Below are positions 45,853-53,529 of a stretch of 64,000 nucleotides of DNA, piece after piece; position 1 is the first letter of the stretch; every line of letters begins with the position of its first letter. Source of the stretch: Verrucomicrobiia bacterium (GTDB taxonomy: Bacteria; Verrucomicrobiota; Verrucomicrobiia; Verrucomicrobiales; DEV007); contig JAUIAH010000011.1 of NCBI GenBank assembly GCA_030425385.1, forward strand, positions 1 through 64,000, read 5' to 3'. A program made the position numbers and the translations under genes. The notes beneath the pieces were generated by a model. It was not told the DNA's origin, did no database searches, and worked only from the letters and a program-made list of their open reading frames with translations.

Positions 45853-46293
45853 TTAGGCGATCTCTTCCGAGTGGAAGATCTGCCAGTCGTCCAAATTGTT
45901 GAGATTCACCGCGTCCTTGATCTTGCCTTCGTCCACGATGCCCGCTGCTTCGAGAATCTCTTTGCGCGTGGCATCATCATGGATGTAGCCAGCGATGCTG
46001 TCGTTGAGAGACTTGACCGCACCGGAATCGAGTGAGCCGCCTTTCTTCTCCAGCACCCATGCCTCGCACTGAGGATAGGTCGGCTTGGAATCCTTGATGT
46101 AGTTGAGGAATTCCTCGCGATCGATGCCGAGGCCGTCGAGGACCATTTGATCGTAGCCCTGACCACAGGCGGGATACTCGTCATGCAACTTGTTCACGGC
46201 TCCGAGGGAAGCCTTCTGCCAAAGGCGAGGGAGATGAAGCACACCGAGAGGACCGGCGACGCCTGAACTGATGGTTGGGACAACTTTGCTCAT
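45853..46293 (-). CDS. DUF5069 family protein
   Basis: 146 residues, soluble, with no signal peptide. Recognisable DUF5069 features are 'GPLGVLHLPRLWQKA' near 15, 'YDQMVLDGLGIDREEFLNYIKDSKPTYPQCEAWVLE' in segments near 48-82, and a helical C-terminus. The family is common in Verrucomicrobiota and related phyla; no function is established. It is monocistronic: a strong terminator follows at 45801-45828 and a divergent small gene begins at 46403. Confidence 0.85.
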   Translation of the reverse strand: MSKVVPTISSGVAGPLGVLHLPRLWQKASLGAVNKLHDEYPACGQGYDQMVLDGLGIDREEFLNYIKDSKPTYPQCEAWVLEKKGGSLDSGAVKSLNDSIAGYIHDDATRKEILEAAGIVDEGKIKDAVNLNNLDDWQIFHSEEIA

Positions 46294-46402
46294 GTCTAGA
46301 TGGTAAGTAAGTAATGGTTCGATCCTCCCCGAGGTCGGGCGAGGTGGCTATAGAAGAAGTGGAATGTGATGGGAATCAAGCTTTTAATGTCCGCATCGGA
46401 TC

Positions 46403-46663
46403 ATGCCTAAGCGAACGGAACACGAATGGAAAGAAGCAGAGGAAGGAGGCGGGATCCGACGCATGCGCGCATCCCGCGTGGCGGGACAATGGCGCCTATC
46501 TTCTAAGGGACCTGAAGATCTCACGTGGAACCCACACGAATCGCCTTCGGAGGAGGACCTGCGAGGCTTGCGCGAGGTTCTCTGGCGCAAGTATCAACGG
46601 CGCCGCCTTCCTTGGGAACACGTCCGAGAGATCGATCGCCTGCTAGGCGAGGACGAGCCTTAG
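46403..46663 (+). CDS. small basic conserved-looking protein, function unknown
   Basis: 86 residues, highly charged ('MPKRTEHEWKEAEEGG', 'RRMRASRVAGQW', 'LRGLREVLWRKYQRRRLPWEHVREID'). No signal peptide or membrane segment. The strand-then-helix pattern, the lack of a competing longer frame, and its position divergent to DUF5069 support a real gene. It overlaps the 3' end of the convergent kinase-like gene by 21 bases. A nucleic-acid-associated role is possible from its charge but not shown. Confidence 0.6.
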   Translation: MPKRTEHEWKEAEEGGGIRRMRASRVAGQWRLSSKGPEDLTWNPHESPSEEDLRGLREVLWRKYQRRRLPWEHVREIDRLLGEDEP

Positions 46664-47758
46664 CGCGAGGAGTGCTTTCAACACTCGGGCGCGCTGCTGT
46701 TTCCCCTCCGTGTTCACCGCCATGACGAGCGAGAAATAGGCATCGAGCACATGATAGAGCGGCCAATCAATGGGGCCATGGTGCGCTTCGTACGCTTGCT
46801 GAAAGAATCGATACCAGGCCCCCTCCGCGTAGGGACGCAGCAGGGGATCCTCGTGACTCCAGGCAAACGAGCCCCGCTCGCCGTCAACCGATGCGGCGCA
46901 GGTCTCCGATCGGATGGCTAACAGTTCCCCACTCGCGTAGGAGACGTATTTGACCAAATCAAAGAGCGGTGGCCCTGCCGCAATGCCTGCTACTGAAACC
47001 GGATCAATGAAGGTGAGACGCTTCCACCAATCATCCTCCCGAGCAGGCACAAGAATGTTCTCCAAGATGAGATCTCCATGCAATCGCACGGATTTCGCGC
47101 CATCGAGCCGCTCTAGGATCTTCTTCTCCGCGATCTCTCTCAGCAATCCCTCCAATCCAGGGGAAGGCCTAGCATTCACCTCGACGGTGTCCGCGGTGAT
47201 CATGGCGTGGAATCCAGCCAGATTGCGCAGCTGTTCCGTGGTATGGACAAAGGTCTTCCAGACGTGCTTGGCCAAGGAATCCGCCGATTCGCACGGATGA
47301 TAGAGCGTGTGAAAGAGGGTTTCAGCAAGCACTCGCTGAAAGGCGTCTGCGTGTTCAGCGGTACCACCAGCGATCCGCCCGGCCACGTCTTCATATGCTG
47401 ACAAATAGGCAATTTCATAGCCCGCACCACTCTCGGTGATCCAGGCACGCTTCACTGGCGGAAAGAGGGCTTTCGCGTCTTCCTGCAACTCCGTGAGGTA
47501 TTGGATCTCTCGCCGCAACGTCTCTAAAGCCCAGGGGCGATCGGCCGCACTTGCGCGACTCGATTTCCGCACACGGGGGGCATCGTTGCCCTCCACATAA
47601 ACCGCCGTTTCCTCCCAATAGCCGTCTTTCAACACACCGAGGCATTGCGCAGAAGAGGGAGGTGGTTCGTCTAACAACACGATTTCGGGTGGTATTTGCC
47701 AGAAATCAGCGTCACTATCGAGCCTTATGCTGCATCTATTTGCCAAGCTCAGTGGCAT
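46643..47758 (-). CDS. APH-family phosphotransferase-like protein
   Basis: About 371 residues from the ATG at 47758. Upstream starts to 47839 would overlap the divergent lipoprotein-like gene further. The kinase-like fold is shown by the Brenner catalytic motif 'RLHGDLILENIL' near residue 225 and the metal-binding Asp in 'FIDPVS' near 250. 'LFDLVKYVSYASGE' matches aminoglycoside/choline-kinase-type enzymes. The natural substrate is unknown; small-molecule hydroxyl groups are typical. No resistance-gene context is present. Cytoplasmic. Confidence 0.78.
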   Translation of the reverse strand: MPLSLANRCSIRLDSDADFWQIPPEIVLLDEPPPSSAQCLGVLKDGYWEETAVYVEGNDAPRVRKSSRASAADRPWALETLRREIQYLTELQEDAKALFPPVKRAWITESGAGYEIAYLSAYEDVAGRIAGGTAEHADAFQRVLAETLFHTLYHPCESADSLAKHVWKTFVHTTEQLRNLAGFHAMITADTVEVNARPSPGLEGLLREIAEKKILERLDGAKSVRLHGDLILENILVPAREDDWWKRLTFIDPVSVAGIAAGPPLFDLVKYVSYASGELLAIRSETCAASVDGERGSFAWSHEDPLLRPYAEGAWYRFFQQAYEAHHGPIDWPLYHVLDAYFSLVMAVNTEGKQQRARVLKALLALRLVLA

Positions 47759-48230
47759 CATTGCCATCCTCATCGCCCTGCCCCAGTGCCAAACGATGAG
47801 TCTCGACATGCGGAAATCCGGCAAGTTTCCCACCGTCACCGTCGAGGGCGTCTACGCCGATCAAATCCGATTGGCCTGCGATTCTGTCTTTCAGGAAGCC
47901 GATTACCGCTTCCTCCGTGCGCGTGGAAACCGACGCTTCATCTACGAAAAGCCCGGTACAGCGATGCATTTCCTCGCCTATGGAGACTTCTCCATGAGCG
48001 ACGATAAGATTGTGGAACGGCTCAGCATCTCCGTGCAAAGCGTGGGTCCCGATGCCTATCAGATCGATTGCGAACCCTTTATCGTCACGGATCCCGATGA
48101 TCACATGGAAGAGGCCCGCCCCATTTCCCGATTGAAACGCGGGAAATACCAATCCCTCCTGAACCAAGTGAAAGCGCTTTGTGATGCCGGCGGGGTCGAT
48201 ACGGTTCCAGATTGGGATCACTGGGATTAA
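47727..48230 (+). CDS. predicted lipoprotein-like protein of unknown function
   Basis: 167 residues. The N-terminus 'MLHLFAKLSGIIAILIALPQCQT' is a signal with a cysteine after the hydrophobic core, suggesting a lipoprotein although the lipobox is atypical. The mature part alternates strands and short helices ('YAYGDFSMSDDKIVERLSIS'-type stretch, 'YQIDCEPFIVTDPDDHMEEA') and ends acidic. Not recognised. Its start region overlaps the divergent kinase gene, and the SppA gene begins 39 bases after it, so an operon with sppA is possible. Confidence 0.72.
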   Translation: MLHLFAKLSGIIAILIALPQCQTMSLDMRKSGKFPTVTVEGVYADQIRLACDSVFQEADYRFLRARGNRRFIYEKPGTAMHFLAYGDFSMSDDKIVERLSISVQSVGPDAYQIDCEPFIVTDPDDHMEEARPISRLKRGKYQSLLNQVKALCDAGGVDTVPDWDHWD

Positions 48231-48269
48231 ACCCTTGTTTCCCTCACGCCCTTGCCAGAGGATGCGCCC

Positions 48270-49277
48270 ATGAGTCGCCGAGCGCTTATTGTGATATGTC
48301 TCATCCTGTTTGTCCTTCTGGGCTTCAGTGCGTTGGTCAATGTGGGCTTGCTCGTCTCAGCACCCTTCCGCGGCCTGACCGCCAATCGGGCGCCGGGCAA
48401 CTTCCGCGAAACCGAACTCTACGCAGGTGACGCCGACGCCAAGATCGTCCACATCGATCTCGAAGGGATGATTTCCAATTTCGGAGGCAATGCCTTTCTT
48501 GGTAACAGCGTTTCGGAAACGAAACGCATGCTTGAAGCCGCCAGTGTCGATCCTCTCGTGAAAGCCATTGTGCTGCGGATCAATTCGCCCGGCGGCGAGA
48601 TCACGGCTTCGGATATCCTCTACGACATGGTGAAACGCACAGCCAAGGCCAAGCCCGTCGTCATCTACATGGACACTGTGGGCGCTTCTGGCGGCTACTA
48701 CATCGCCTGTGGCGGCACGCACATCATGGCCAATGAAACCACCATCACTGGAAGTATTGGCGTCATCATCCAAACACTCAATTACGAGGAACTGCTAGGC
48801 AAGGTAGGCTTGGATGCCATGGTCTTCACCAGCGGAGAATTCAAAGACACGATGAGTCCCTCGCGCCCCATGCGTGAAGATGAGAAAGTCTACGTGCAAG
48901 GCATGGTCGATGAAATGTATGAACGCTTCGTCGGATTGGTTGCAGACGCACGGGGCATGACAGTGGCATCACTCAAAGAAGGCGTCGCCGACGGCCGCAT
49001 TCTCACCGGAAAGAAAGCGCTCGAAGCCGGGCTTATCGATTCCACCGGCTACATCGAGGCCGCCTATACCAAAGCCCGCGAACTGAGCGGAGAGAGCAAT
49101 GCCCGCGTGGTGAAATACGCCCGTGACGTCAGCTTCGGTAGCTTGCTAGGGTTCATGGGCGAGTCCACCGCGACACGTGCCCATGCGCAAACGATGCGTT
49201 TGGAACTCGCGCACGAGCTTTTTCCCAAATTGCAGCCGGGCGCCATCTATCTCTTGCCTGAGCATTTCGCTTACTAG
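48270..49277 (+). CDS. sppA: signal peptide peptidase SppA (short form)
   Basis: 335 residues from the ATG at 48270, chosen over the TTG at 48252 because 'agagga' lies at a proper distance. One N-terminal membrane anchor (about 5-30) and a ClpP-like fold outside. The catalytic pair of the short SppA family is visible: Ser140 in 'GASGGYYIA' and Lys192 in 'SGEFKDTMSPSRP', with 'INSPGGE' near 104 and 'GKKALEAGLID' in the C-terminal part. It cleaves leftover signal peptides in the inner membrane. The stop is immediately followed by the start of the CPBP protease gene. Confidence 0.93.
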   Translation: MSRRALIVICLILFVLLGFSALVNVGLLVSAPFRGLTANRAPGNFRETELYAGDADAKIVHIDLEGMISNFGGNAFLGNSVSETKRMLEAASVDPLVKAIVLRINSPGGEITASDILYDMVKRTAKAKPVVIYMDTVGASGGYYIACGGTHIMANETTITGSIGVIIQTLNYEELLGKVGLDAMVFTSGEFKDTMSPSRPMREDEKVYVQGMVDEMYERFVGLVADARGMTVASLKEGVADGRILTGKKALEAGLIDSTGYIEAAYTKARELSGESNARVVKYARDVSFGSLLGFMGESTATRAHAQTMRLELAHELFPKLQPGAIYLLPEHFAY

Positions 49278-50114
49278 ATGGAAGCGATTCACCAACGCAT
49301 TCAGAACGACCTCTTGGTCTTCGGGTGGGTGGCCTTTCTCGTCGCCGTTCCCCTATTCGCTTTCCTCCGGCAACGCGATCCATCTTTGCGCTGGCATGCG
49401 CAAGGCCAGGTGGCCACTCAATCGTTTCAATGGATCGATTTGGCAGTCGTGGTCATCTTCTTTCTGGGATTGAAGCTACTCGTCGTCGCCATTGCGCCAG
49501 AGGCGCCCACTCCTGACGCCACCAATCTCACCACCACGGCGATCCTCACCGATATTCTCGCTAAGATCGCAATGGCCAGTTTCTTGATCTTCTGGCTCGT
49601 CATTCGACGAATGGATCTGGTGGAAACCTTTGGATTGGCTCGATTGAATCTTCAGGCAACGCTCATTTGGGGAGGCGTGGTCGGGATTCTCGCCGTCCCT
49701 CTCGTCATGGCCGTGGGGCATGAGGCGAAGATCCACCTTGAACAATTCGTCGGCACCCTGCCCGAACAACCGATCGTCGCCGCGTTCAAAGAAAGTGAAG
49801 ACACCGTCTTCAAAGGCATCACCATGATCGGCGTCGTTCTCATTACCCCTGTCTTTGAAGAACTCTTCTATCGCGGCTACCTCTATGGCGTCACCAAGCG
49901 CTTTTCTGACCGCTTCTTCGCCACATTCTTCTCCTGCCTCATCTTCACCGTCGCCCATTCAGGGGTGATCACCTTGCTCCCCATCTTCACCCTCGCCGTC
50001 TTTCTCGTGCTCGCCTATGAACTATCAGGCAGCCTTTGGGTGCCCATCCTTATTCACATCTTCTTCAATCTCGTCAATGTGATCGGAATGCTCGTCATCG
50101 CTCCCACGGCATGA
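49278..50114 (+). CDS. CPBP-family intramembrane metalloprotease (Abi/CAAX type)
   Basis: 278 residues with about seven hydrophobic segments. The family motifs are in place: 'EELFYRGYLYG' with E194-E195 and R199, a histidine in 'FTVAHSG' near 220, and 'HIFFN' near 258. These form the metal site of Rce1/CPBP proteases, which cut proteins within or near the membrane. Substrate unknown. Directly coupled to sppA with no gap, pointing to joint membrane-protein turnover. Confidence 0.88.
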   Translation: MEAIHQRIQNDLLVFGWVAFLVAVPLFAFLRQRDPSLRWHAQGQVATQSFQWIDLAVVVIFFLGLKLLVVAIAPEAPTPDATNLTTTAILTDILAKIAMASFLIFWLVIRRMDLVETFGLARLNLQATLIWGGVVGILAVPLVMAVGHEAKIHLEQFVGTLPEQPIVAAFKESEDTVFKGITMIGVVLITPVFEELFYRGYLYGVTKRFSDRFFATFFSCLIFTVAHSGVITLLPIFTLAVFLVLAYELSGSLWVPILIHIFFNLVNVIGMLVIAPTA

Positions 50115-50167
50115 GAACATACTTTTCTCATTGGCATCTCGCTTGAGTTCGATAGGCTCCCATCACT

Positions 50168-51115
50168 TTGAAGACACGTTCTCCGCGACTCCAAGACCTC
50201 GGTGAAGACGAGGTTGTCCGAGAATTGGCGAATGGATTACCGGTAGATCGCTCTGTCGTTGCCGGTGCAGGCGACGACTGCGCCGTTCTTGAGTATGGAC
50301 GCACTGGTTACTATCAGCTTTTCAAGACGGATTGTCTTGTCATGGGCGTTCATTATGCGCCTGATACCCCGCCTAAGCTAGTCGGCCGCAAAGCCCTCGC
50401 CCGCGCCATTAGCGATATTGCCGCCATGGGTGGCTGGCCCACTCAGGCCGTTGTCACCGTTGTCCTCTCACCAAGTTTCACACTTCAATATGTGAAAGAT
50501 CTCTATGCAGGACTGTCCGGCGTAGCGCGTGAATTCGGCGTATCCGTTGTCGGCGGAGAGACGTCCCGCCCCGCCGCCAATCATTCAGGGAAAACGGCCA
50601 TGATTTCCGTCTCATTACTGGGATTGGTGGAGAAAGGCCGCTGTATCCTCCGCTCCGGCGGCCGGGAAGGCGATCAAATCTTTGTCACTGGCCTTCTAGG
50701 TGGATCGCTAAACGGGAAACACCTTTCCTTTCAACCGCGTGTCTGGGAAGGCCGATGGCTGAGCGATCATTTCCAGCCCACTGCCATGATGGATTTAAGC
50801 GATGGTCTCGCCCAGGACCTTCCGCGATTGGCCAAACAAAGCGGGGTCGGCTTCCAACTCGTCTATTCTCGCGTGCCCAAAGCCATGGGATGTGAAATGA
50901 AAGCCGCTCTCTGCGACGGGGAAGATTATGAATTGCTCTTCACCGTATCCAATGACCGCGCCGAGGCCCTTCACGCCCTCTGGACAAAGAACTTTCCTAG
51001 CCTCCCTCTCACCAATGTTGGCTGGTTGTGCTCGCAAGAAGAATCCATGGCCGCGGAATTTGATGAGTTGAAAGGTTGGGATCATTTCGAAGTTTCCACA
51101 ACCACTGGGCGATAA
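50168..51115 (+). CDS. thiL: thiamine-phosphate kinase
   Basis: 315 residues from a TTG start at 50168. It phosphorylates thiamine monophosphate to the active diphosphate. Typical ThiL motifs are 'GAGDDCAVL' near 32, 'KTDCLVMGVHY', 'GRKALARAISDIAAMGG' near 72, 'VVGGETSR', 'VTGLLGGS' and 'MMDLSDGLAQDLPRLA' near 203. The AIR-synthase-like fold is cytoplasmic. It lies 53 bases after the CPBP gene on the same strand. No other thiamine genes are in the window. Confidence 0.93.
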   Translation: MKTRSPRLQDLGEDEVVRELANGLPVDRSVVAGAGDDCAVLEYGRTGYYQLFKTDCLVMGVHYAPDTPPKLVGRKALARAISDIAAMGGWPTQAVVTVVLSPSFTLQYVKDLYAGLSGVAREFGVSVVGGETSRPAANHSGKTAMISVSLLGLVEKGRCILRSGGREGDQIFVTGLLGGSLNGKHLSFQPRVWEGRWLSDHFQPTAMMDLSDGLAQDLPRLAKQSGVGFQLVYSRVPKAMGCEMKAALCDGEDYELLFTVSNDRAEALHALWTKNFPSLPLTNVGWLCSQEESMAAEFDELKGWDHFEVSTTTGR

Positions 51116-51171
51116 TCAGCGATAGTTTTATTACTTTTAGTGCCGTGAACTGGCAGAAACCTTATTCTTTA

Positions 51172-51200
51172 TTGGACATTTCCCAATTTCTTCTTAATGA
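51172..51200 (+). promoter_or_regulatory. possible promoter for the AT-hook gene
   Basis: TTGGAC at 51172-51177, a 17-base spacer, then TAATGA at 51195-51200. The ATG at 51209 would then lie at or within a few bases of the transcript start, so translation could be leaderless. The in-frame ATG at 51197 overlaps the -10 word and is therefore less likely. Confidence 0.35.
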
Positions 51201-51208
51201 GATCGTCC

Positions 51209-51691
51209 ATGGCTAAGACCAACTCCTCCAGTACGAGCGAGCAAATCGCCTCGCTAAACGCTCAAATCGTCGATCTTCTGCGCGAAGAAATCGCGGATCT
51301 CGAAGAGAAACTCGCTAACGCGAAAGCTCAATTGGAAGCCGCCGAAGGCAACAGCGGCGGTGCTGCAGCCTCTGCCCCAGCGCCCTCCACACGCCCTGCC
51401 AAGAAGAAAGGCAAGCGCGGCCGTCCCCCTGGCAAGAAGAAACCTGGCCGTCCCGCAGGCAAGCAAGGTGGCGCCAAGAAGCGTGGAGGCCGTCGTCCTC
51501 GTGCCAATGCTGCTGAGCGTATGGGCGCCGTGAAGGAACTCGTGCAAAGCGCTGGCAATGACGGTATTTCCGCTCTTCAAGTCGCCGAGAAGACGGACTT
51601 CCCTTACGCAGCGGTCCGGGAGATCCTCAACGACAAAAGCACCTTCAAGAAAGTCGGTGAGAAACGGAATAGTCGTTTCTTCCTGAAGTAA
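51209..51691 (+). CDS. AT-hook-type DNA-binding protein with C-terminal winged-helix-like domain
   Basis: 160 residues from the ATG at 51209; 164 if the ATG at 51197 is used. The N-terminal 45 residues form a coiled coil ('LREEIADLEEKLANAKAQLEAAEG'-type heptads). The middle is very basic with AT-hook cores 'RGRPPGKK' and 'GRPAGK' near 75-90. The last 60 residues ('GISALQVAEKTDFPYAAVREILN..STFKKVG') look like a winged-helix fold. Likely an abundant nucleoid-associated or regulatory DNA-binding protein. Monocistronic, with its own possible promoter and a terminator at 51723. Confidence 0.82.
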   Translation: MAKTNSSSTSEQIASLNAQIVDLLREEIADLEEKLANAKAQLEAAEGNSGGAAASAPAPSTRPAKKKGKRGRPPGKKKPGRPAGKQGGAKKRGGRRPRANAAERMGAVKELVQSAGNDGISALQVAEKTDFPYAAVREILNDKSTFKKVGEKRNSRFFLK

Positions 51692-51722
51692 AGCGTCTCA
51701 ACAGACCATCCATACTTTCAAG

Positions 51723-51751
51723 AGCCTCACTCGTTCGCGAGTGGGGCTTTT
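51723..51751 (+). terminator. intrinsic terminator of the AT-hook gene
   Basis: An 11-base stem (AGCCTCACTCG / CGAGTGGGGCT, one G-T pair) with a TTCG loop is followed by TTTT at 51748-51751. It lies 31 bases beyond the stop and its T run touches the stop codon of the convergent BlaR1-like gene. Confidence 0.85.
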
Positions 51752-53016
51752 CACTTTTCGGGATACCACTTTTCGGGATACGGCTCAACCACCTCGAGCC
51801 AAGATGGCGACGATTCCAACTCAGGCTGCCCTAGAGGATAATGGGGATGGAGCATCGCGGGACGCTCACGGATCCCATCCTTCAGCTGACTTTCAATCAT
51901 CTCTCTAGTGAAATAGGGATCATCAGAGTCCCAACGCATGTGTCTTTGGAGAGACTCCGGCGGCATATCGGGCGACCGATCGAGCAGGCGCTCGATTCCA
52001 GCCTCTTCATCCAGCAGAACCATATCCCTTTCAACCGGCTGACTTTCCGAATGTGGTCTCGGACGCAACGTCGCCCAACGGATTAGCACCGCCAATCCGA
52101 TTCCCATCAGCACGATAAGCCCACACAAGGCGACCTTGGAAAACCCTCGCTGCCGTCCGTGCACAGGGAAAGCCATCATTCGTGCAATCCGTTCCTTCAA
52201 ATCATGATAGGGACTCCCCATCGCATACCCTACCCCTTTCATTCCACCTTCCCCTTCACCGAAAGCGATCAGCAAAGAGGCGTATCTGCCAGGATCGCCA
52301 CCCGCTCGCAAGACCGTCTCATCGCACAAGCCCTCTCGCACTAATGTCAGGCGACGACACCCCCACCATACCACAGGATGCCACCAATAGAAACGTGTGA
52401 GGATATTCTGGAGCAGCAACAGCCCTGCATCAGTCCATCGACCATGGCCATACTCATGCCACAACACCAATCGACGTTCATCCTCGGCAAGTTCCATGAA
52501 CCGACCATGAGGTAGCAGGAGGCACCGATTCCTCCAACCGAAACAGCATGGGTGAATCGGCATCCTATCACTCGTCCGAACACGTATCCGCCGCGAAGCC
52601 AACGCACACACCACTTCGTCCCCTATCAATTTCCTCAAAGCATCCTCTGACAACGGCTTCGCATCCCACCACAGCTGCCGCAAACGCCACCAAGCTCTGC
52701 ACCAGAAAGCCATTGCCACTGCCCAACCACCTAACCAAAAGCCTCCCAAACACATCGTGATGAGCGCACTTCCAGGTAGCCCATCGATTTCCGGTCCGAT
52801 GCGCACGTTCTCCGCGGGCGTGGACACCGACTCCGATAGCAAGGGAAGCCATGGCAACAGGCCAAATCCTCCTAACAAAGCCAACAAGACTGGCTGCTGT
52901 TTCCGCCAGCCCCACTTGCTGACCACGGCGATCAAGAGCACCGCCAGCCCACTCAGCCAAAGGAGATTCGGCCCGCAAGCCCACAACCACCACTCCAAGA
53001 ATCCTCGCGCACTCAT
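51751..53016 (-). CDS. BlaR1-type M56 membrane metallopeptidase
   Basis: 421 residues, ATG at 53016. Hydrophobic segments near 10-35, 42-62, 84-108 and 295-315 embed the M56 zinc site: H187-E-Y-G-H191 and 'VREGLCDE' (E228). After the last segment comes a short acidic tail of about 100 residues instead of the large penicillin-binding sensor of classical BlaR1, so the inducing signal differs or acts inside the membrane. It overlaps the BlaI-like stop by 4 bases. By analogy it cleaves the repressor on signal. The last codons contain a tandem 15-base duplication. Confidence 0.88.
   Translation of the reverse strand: MSARGFLEWWLWACGPNLLWLSGLAVLLIAVVSKWGWRKQQPVLLALLGGFGLLPWLPLLSESVSTPAENVRIGPEIDGLPGSALITMCLGGFWLGGWAVAMAFWCRAWWRLRQLWWDAKPLSEDALRKLIGDEVVCALASRRIRVRTSDRMPIHPCCFGWRNRCLLLPHGRFMELAEDERRLVLWHEYGHGRWTDAGLLLLQNILTRFYWWHPVVWWGCRRLTLVREGLCDETVLRAGGDPGRYASLLIAFGEGEGGMKGVGYAMGSPYHDLKERIARMMAFPVHGRQRGFSKVALCGLIVLMGIGLAVLIRWATLRPRPHSESQPVERDMVLLDEEAGIERLLDRSPDMPPESLQRHMRWDSDDPYFTREMIESQLKDGIRERPAMLHPHYPLGQPELESSPSWLEVVEPYPEKWYPEK
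51752..51781. repeat. tandem 15-base duplication at the 3' end of the M56 gene
   Basis: CACTTTTCGGGATAC occurs twice back to back (51752-51766 and 51767-51781). On the coding strand it gives a repeated 'WYPEK' ending (PEKWYPEK then stop). It lengthens the protein tail by five residues without shifting the frame and abuts the neighbouring terminator. Confidence 0.9.
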
Positions 53017-53405
53017 CGTTGACGCGCCTGCCGGATCAATTGGCGAAGCTCTTTCGCCTCTTCCTCACTCAACGTCCCCTCTCCTATTAACGAACGCACT
53101 AGCGCCGTAGCCGAACCTCCAAATAGAGCATCTTTCAGTGCCTGCGCCATGCAGCGCTGTGCTACCTCCTGCGCCACCGTGGCCTCATACAACGCCGGAC
53201 GCTCATCGCCCGAGACACGGCGCAGCCACCCCTTCTCCTCCAACCGCTGCATCTGCTTGAGAACTGTGTTCCGACCCACAGGCGACGACCGATCTGCATT
53301 CACCGCCAACACGACCGCACGCACGGCGATCGGCCCTCGATCCCAGATCACCTGCATGATTGGCATCTCTGCGGCCGCCAACTTTGGAAGGGAATTAGAC
53401 GACAT
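53013..53405 (-). CDS. BlaI/MecI-type transcriptional repressor
   Basis: 130 residues. N-terminal winged helix: 'LPKLAAAEMPIMQVIWDRGPIAVRAV' in parts, then 'VGRNTVLKQMQRLEEKGWLRR' as recognition helix and wing. A helical dimerisation tail ends in 'RQLIRQARQR'. Same length class as BlaI. It is followed with a 4-base overlap by the M56 peptidase that presumably inactivates it. A perfect palindrome covers its start codon, suggesting autoregulation. Targets beyond its own operon are unknown; no beta-lactamase lies in the window. Confidence 0.9.
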   Translation of the reverse strand: MSSNSLPKLAAAEMPIMQVIWDRGPIAVRAVVLAVNADRSSPVGRNTVLKQMQRLEEKGWLRRVSGDERPALYEATVAQEVAQRCMAQALKDALFGGSATALVRSLIGEGTLSEEEAKELRQLIRQARQR

Positions 53406-53437
53406 ATGTCGTCATCATGTAGACAAATGACGTCAAG
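53398..53437. promoter_or_regulatory. candidate BlaI-type operator region
   Basis: A perfect 16-base palindrome GACGACATATGTCGTC at 53398-53413 is centred on the repressor's start codon. Just upstream, TGACGTCA at 53429-53436 forms an 8-base palindrome, and GTCAT/ATGAC half-sites recur at 53411-53415 and 53428-53432. The repeated element is GTCRT-like with dyad symmetry. No Shine-Dalgarno precedes the start. Confidence 0.6.
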
Positions 53438-53529
53438 TCAACAAGAAGCAGCGCGAACGACATCACTCTCCACTCAGATCCCCTGCCATAGCGGTCACTC
53501 CCACCAAGGGAACGCACACGGGAGCGGGA

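Noticed and set aside
45430-46035. Plus-strand open frame of 201 codons
   Set aside because: It crosses a terminator and is antisense to two good genes (lysozyme-like and DUF5069).
46643-47758. Antibiotic-resistance kinase
   Set aside because: Only the general APH catalytic motifs are present; similarity to a specific resistance enzyme cannot be claimed.
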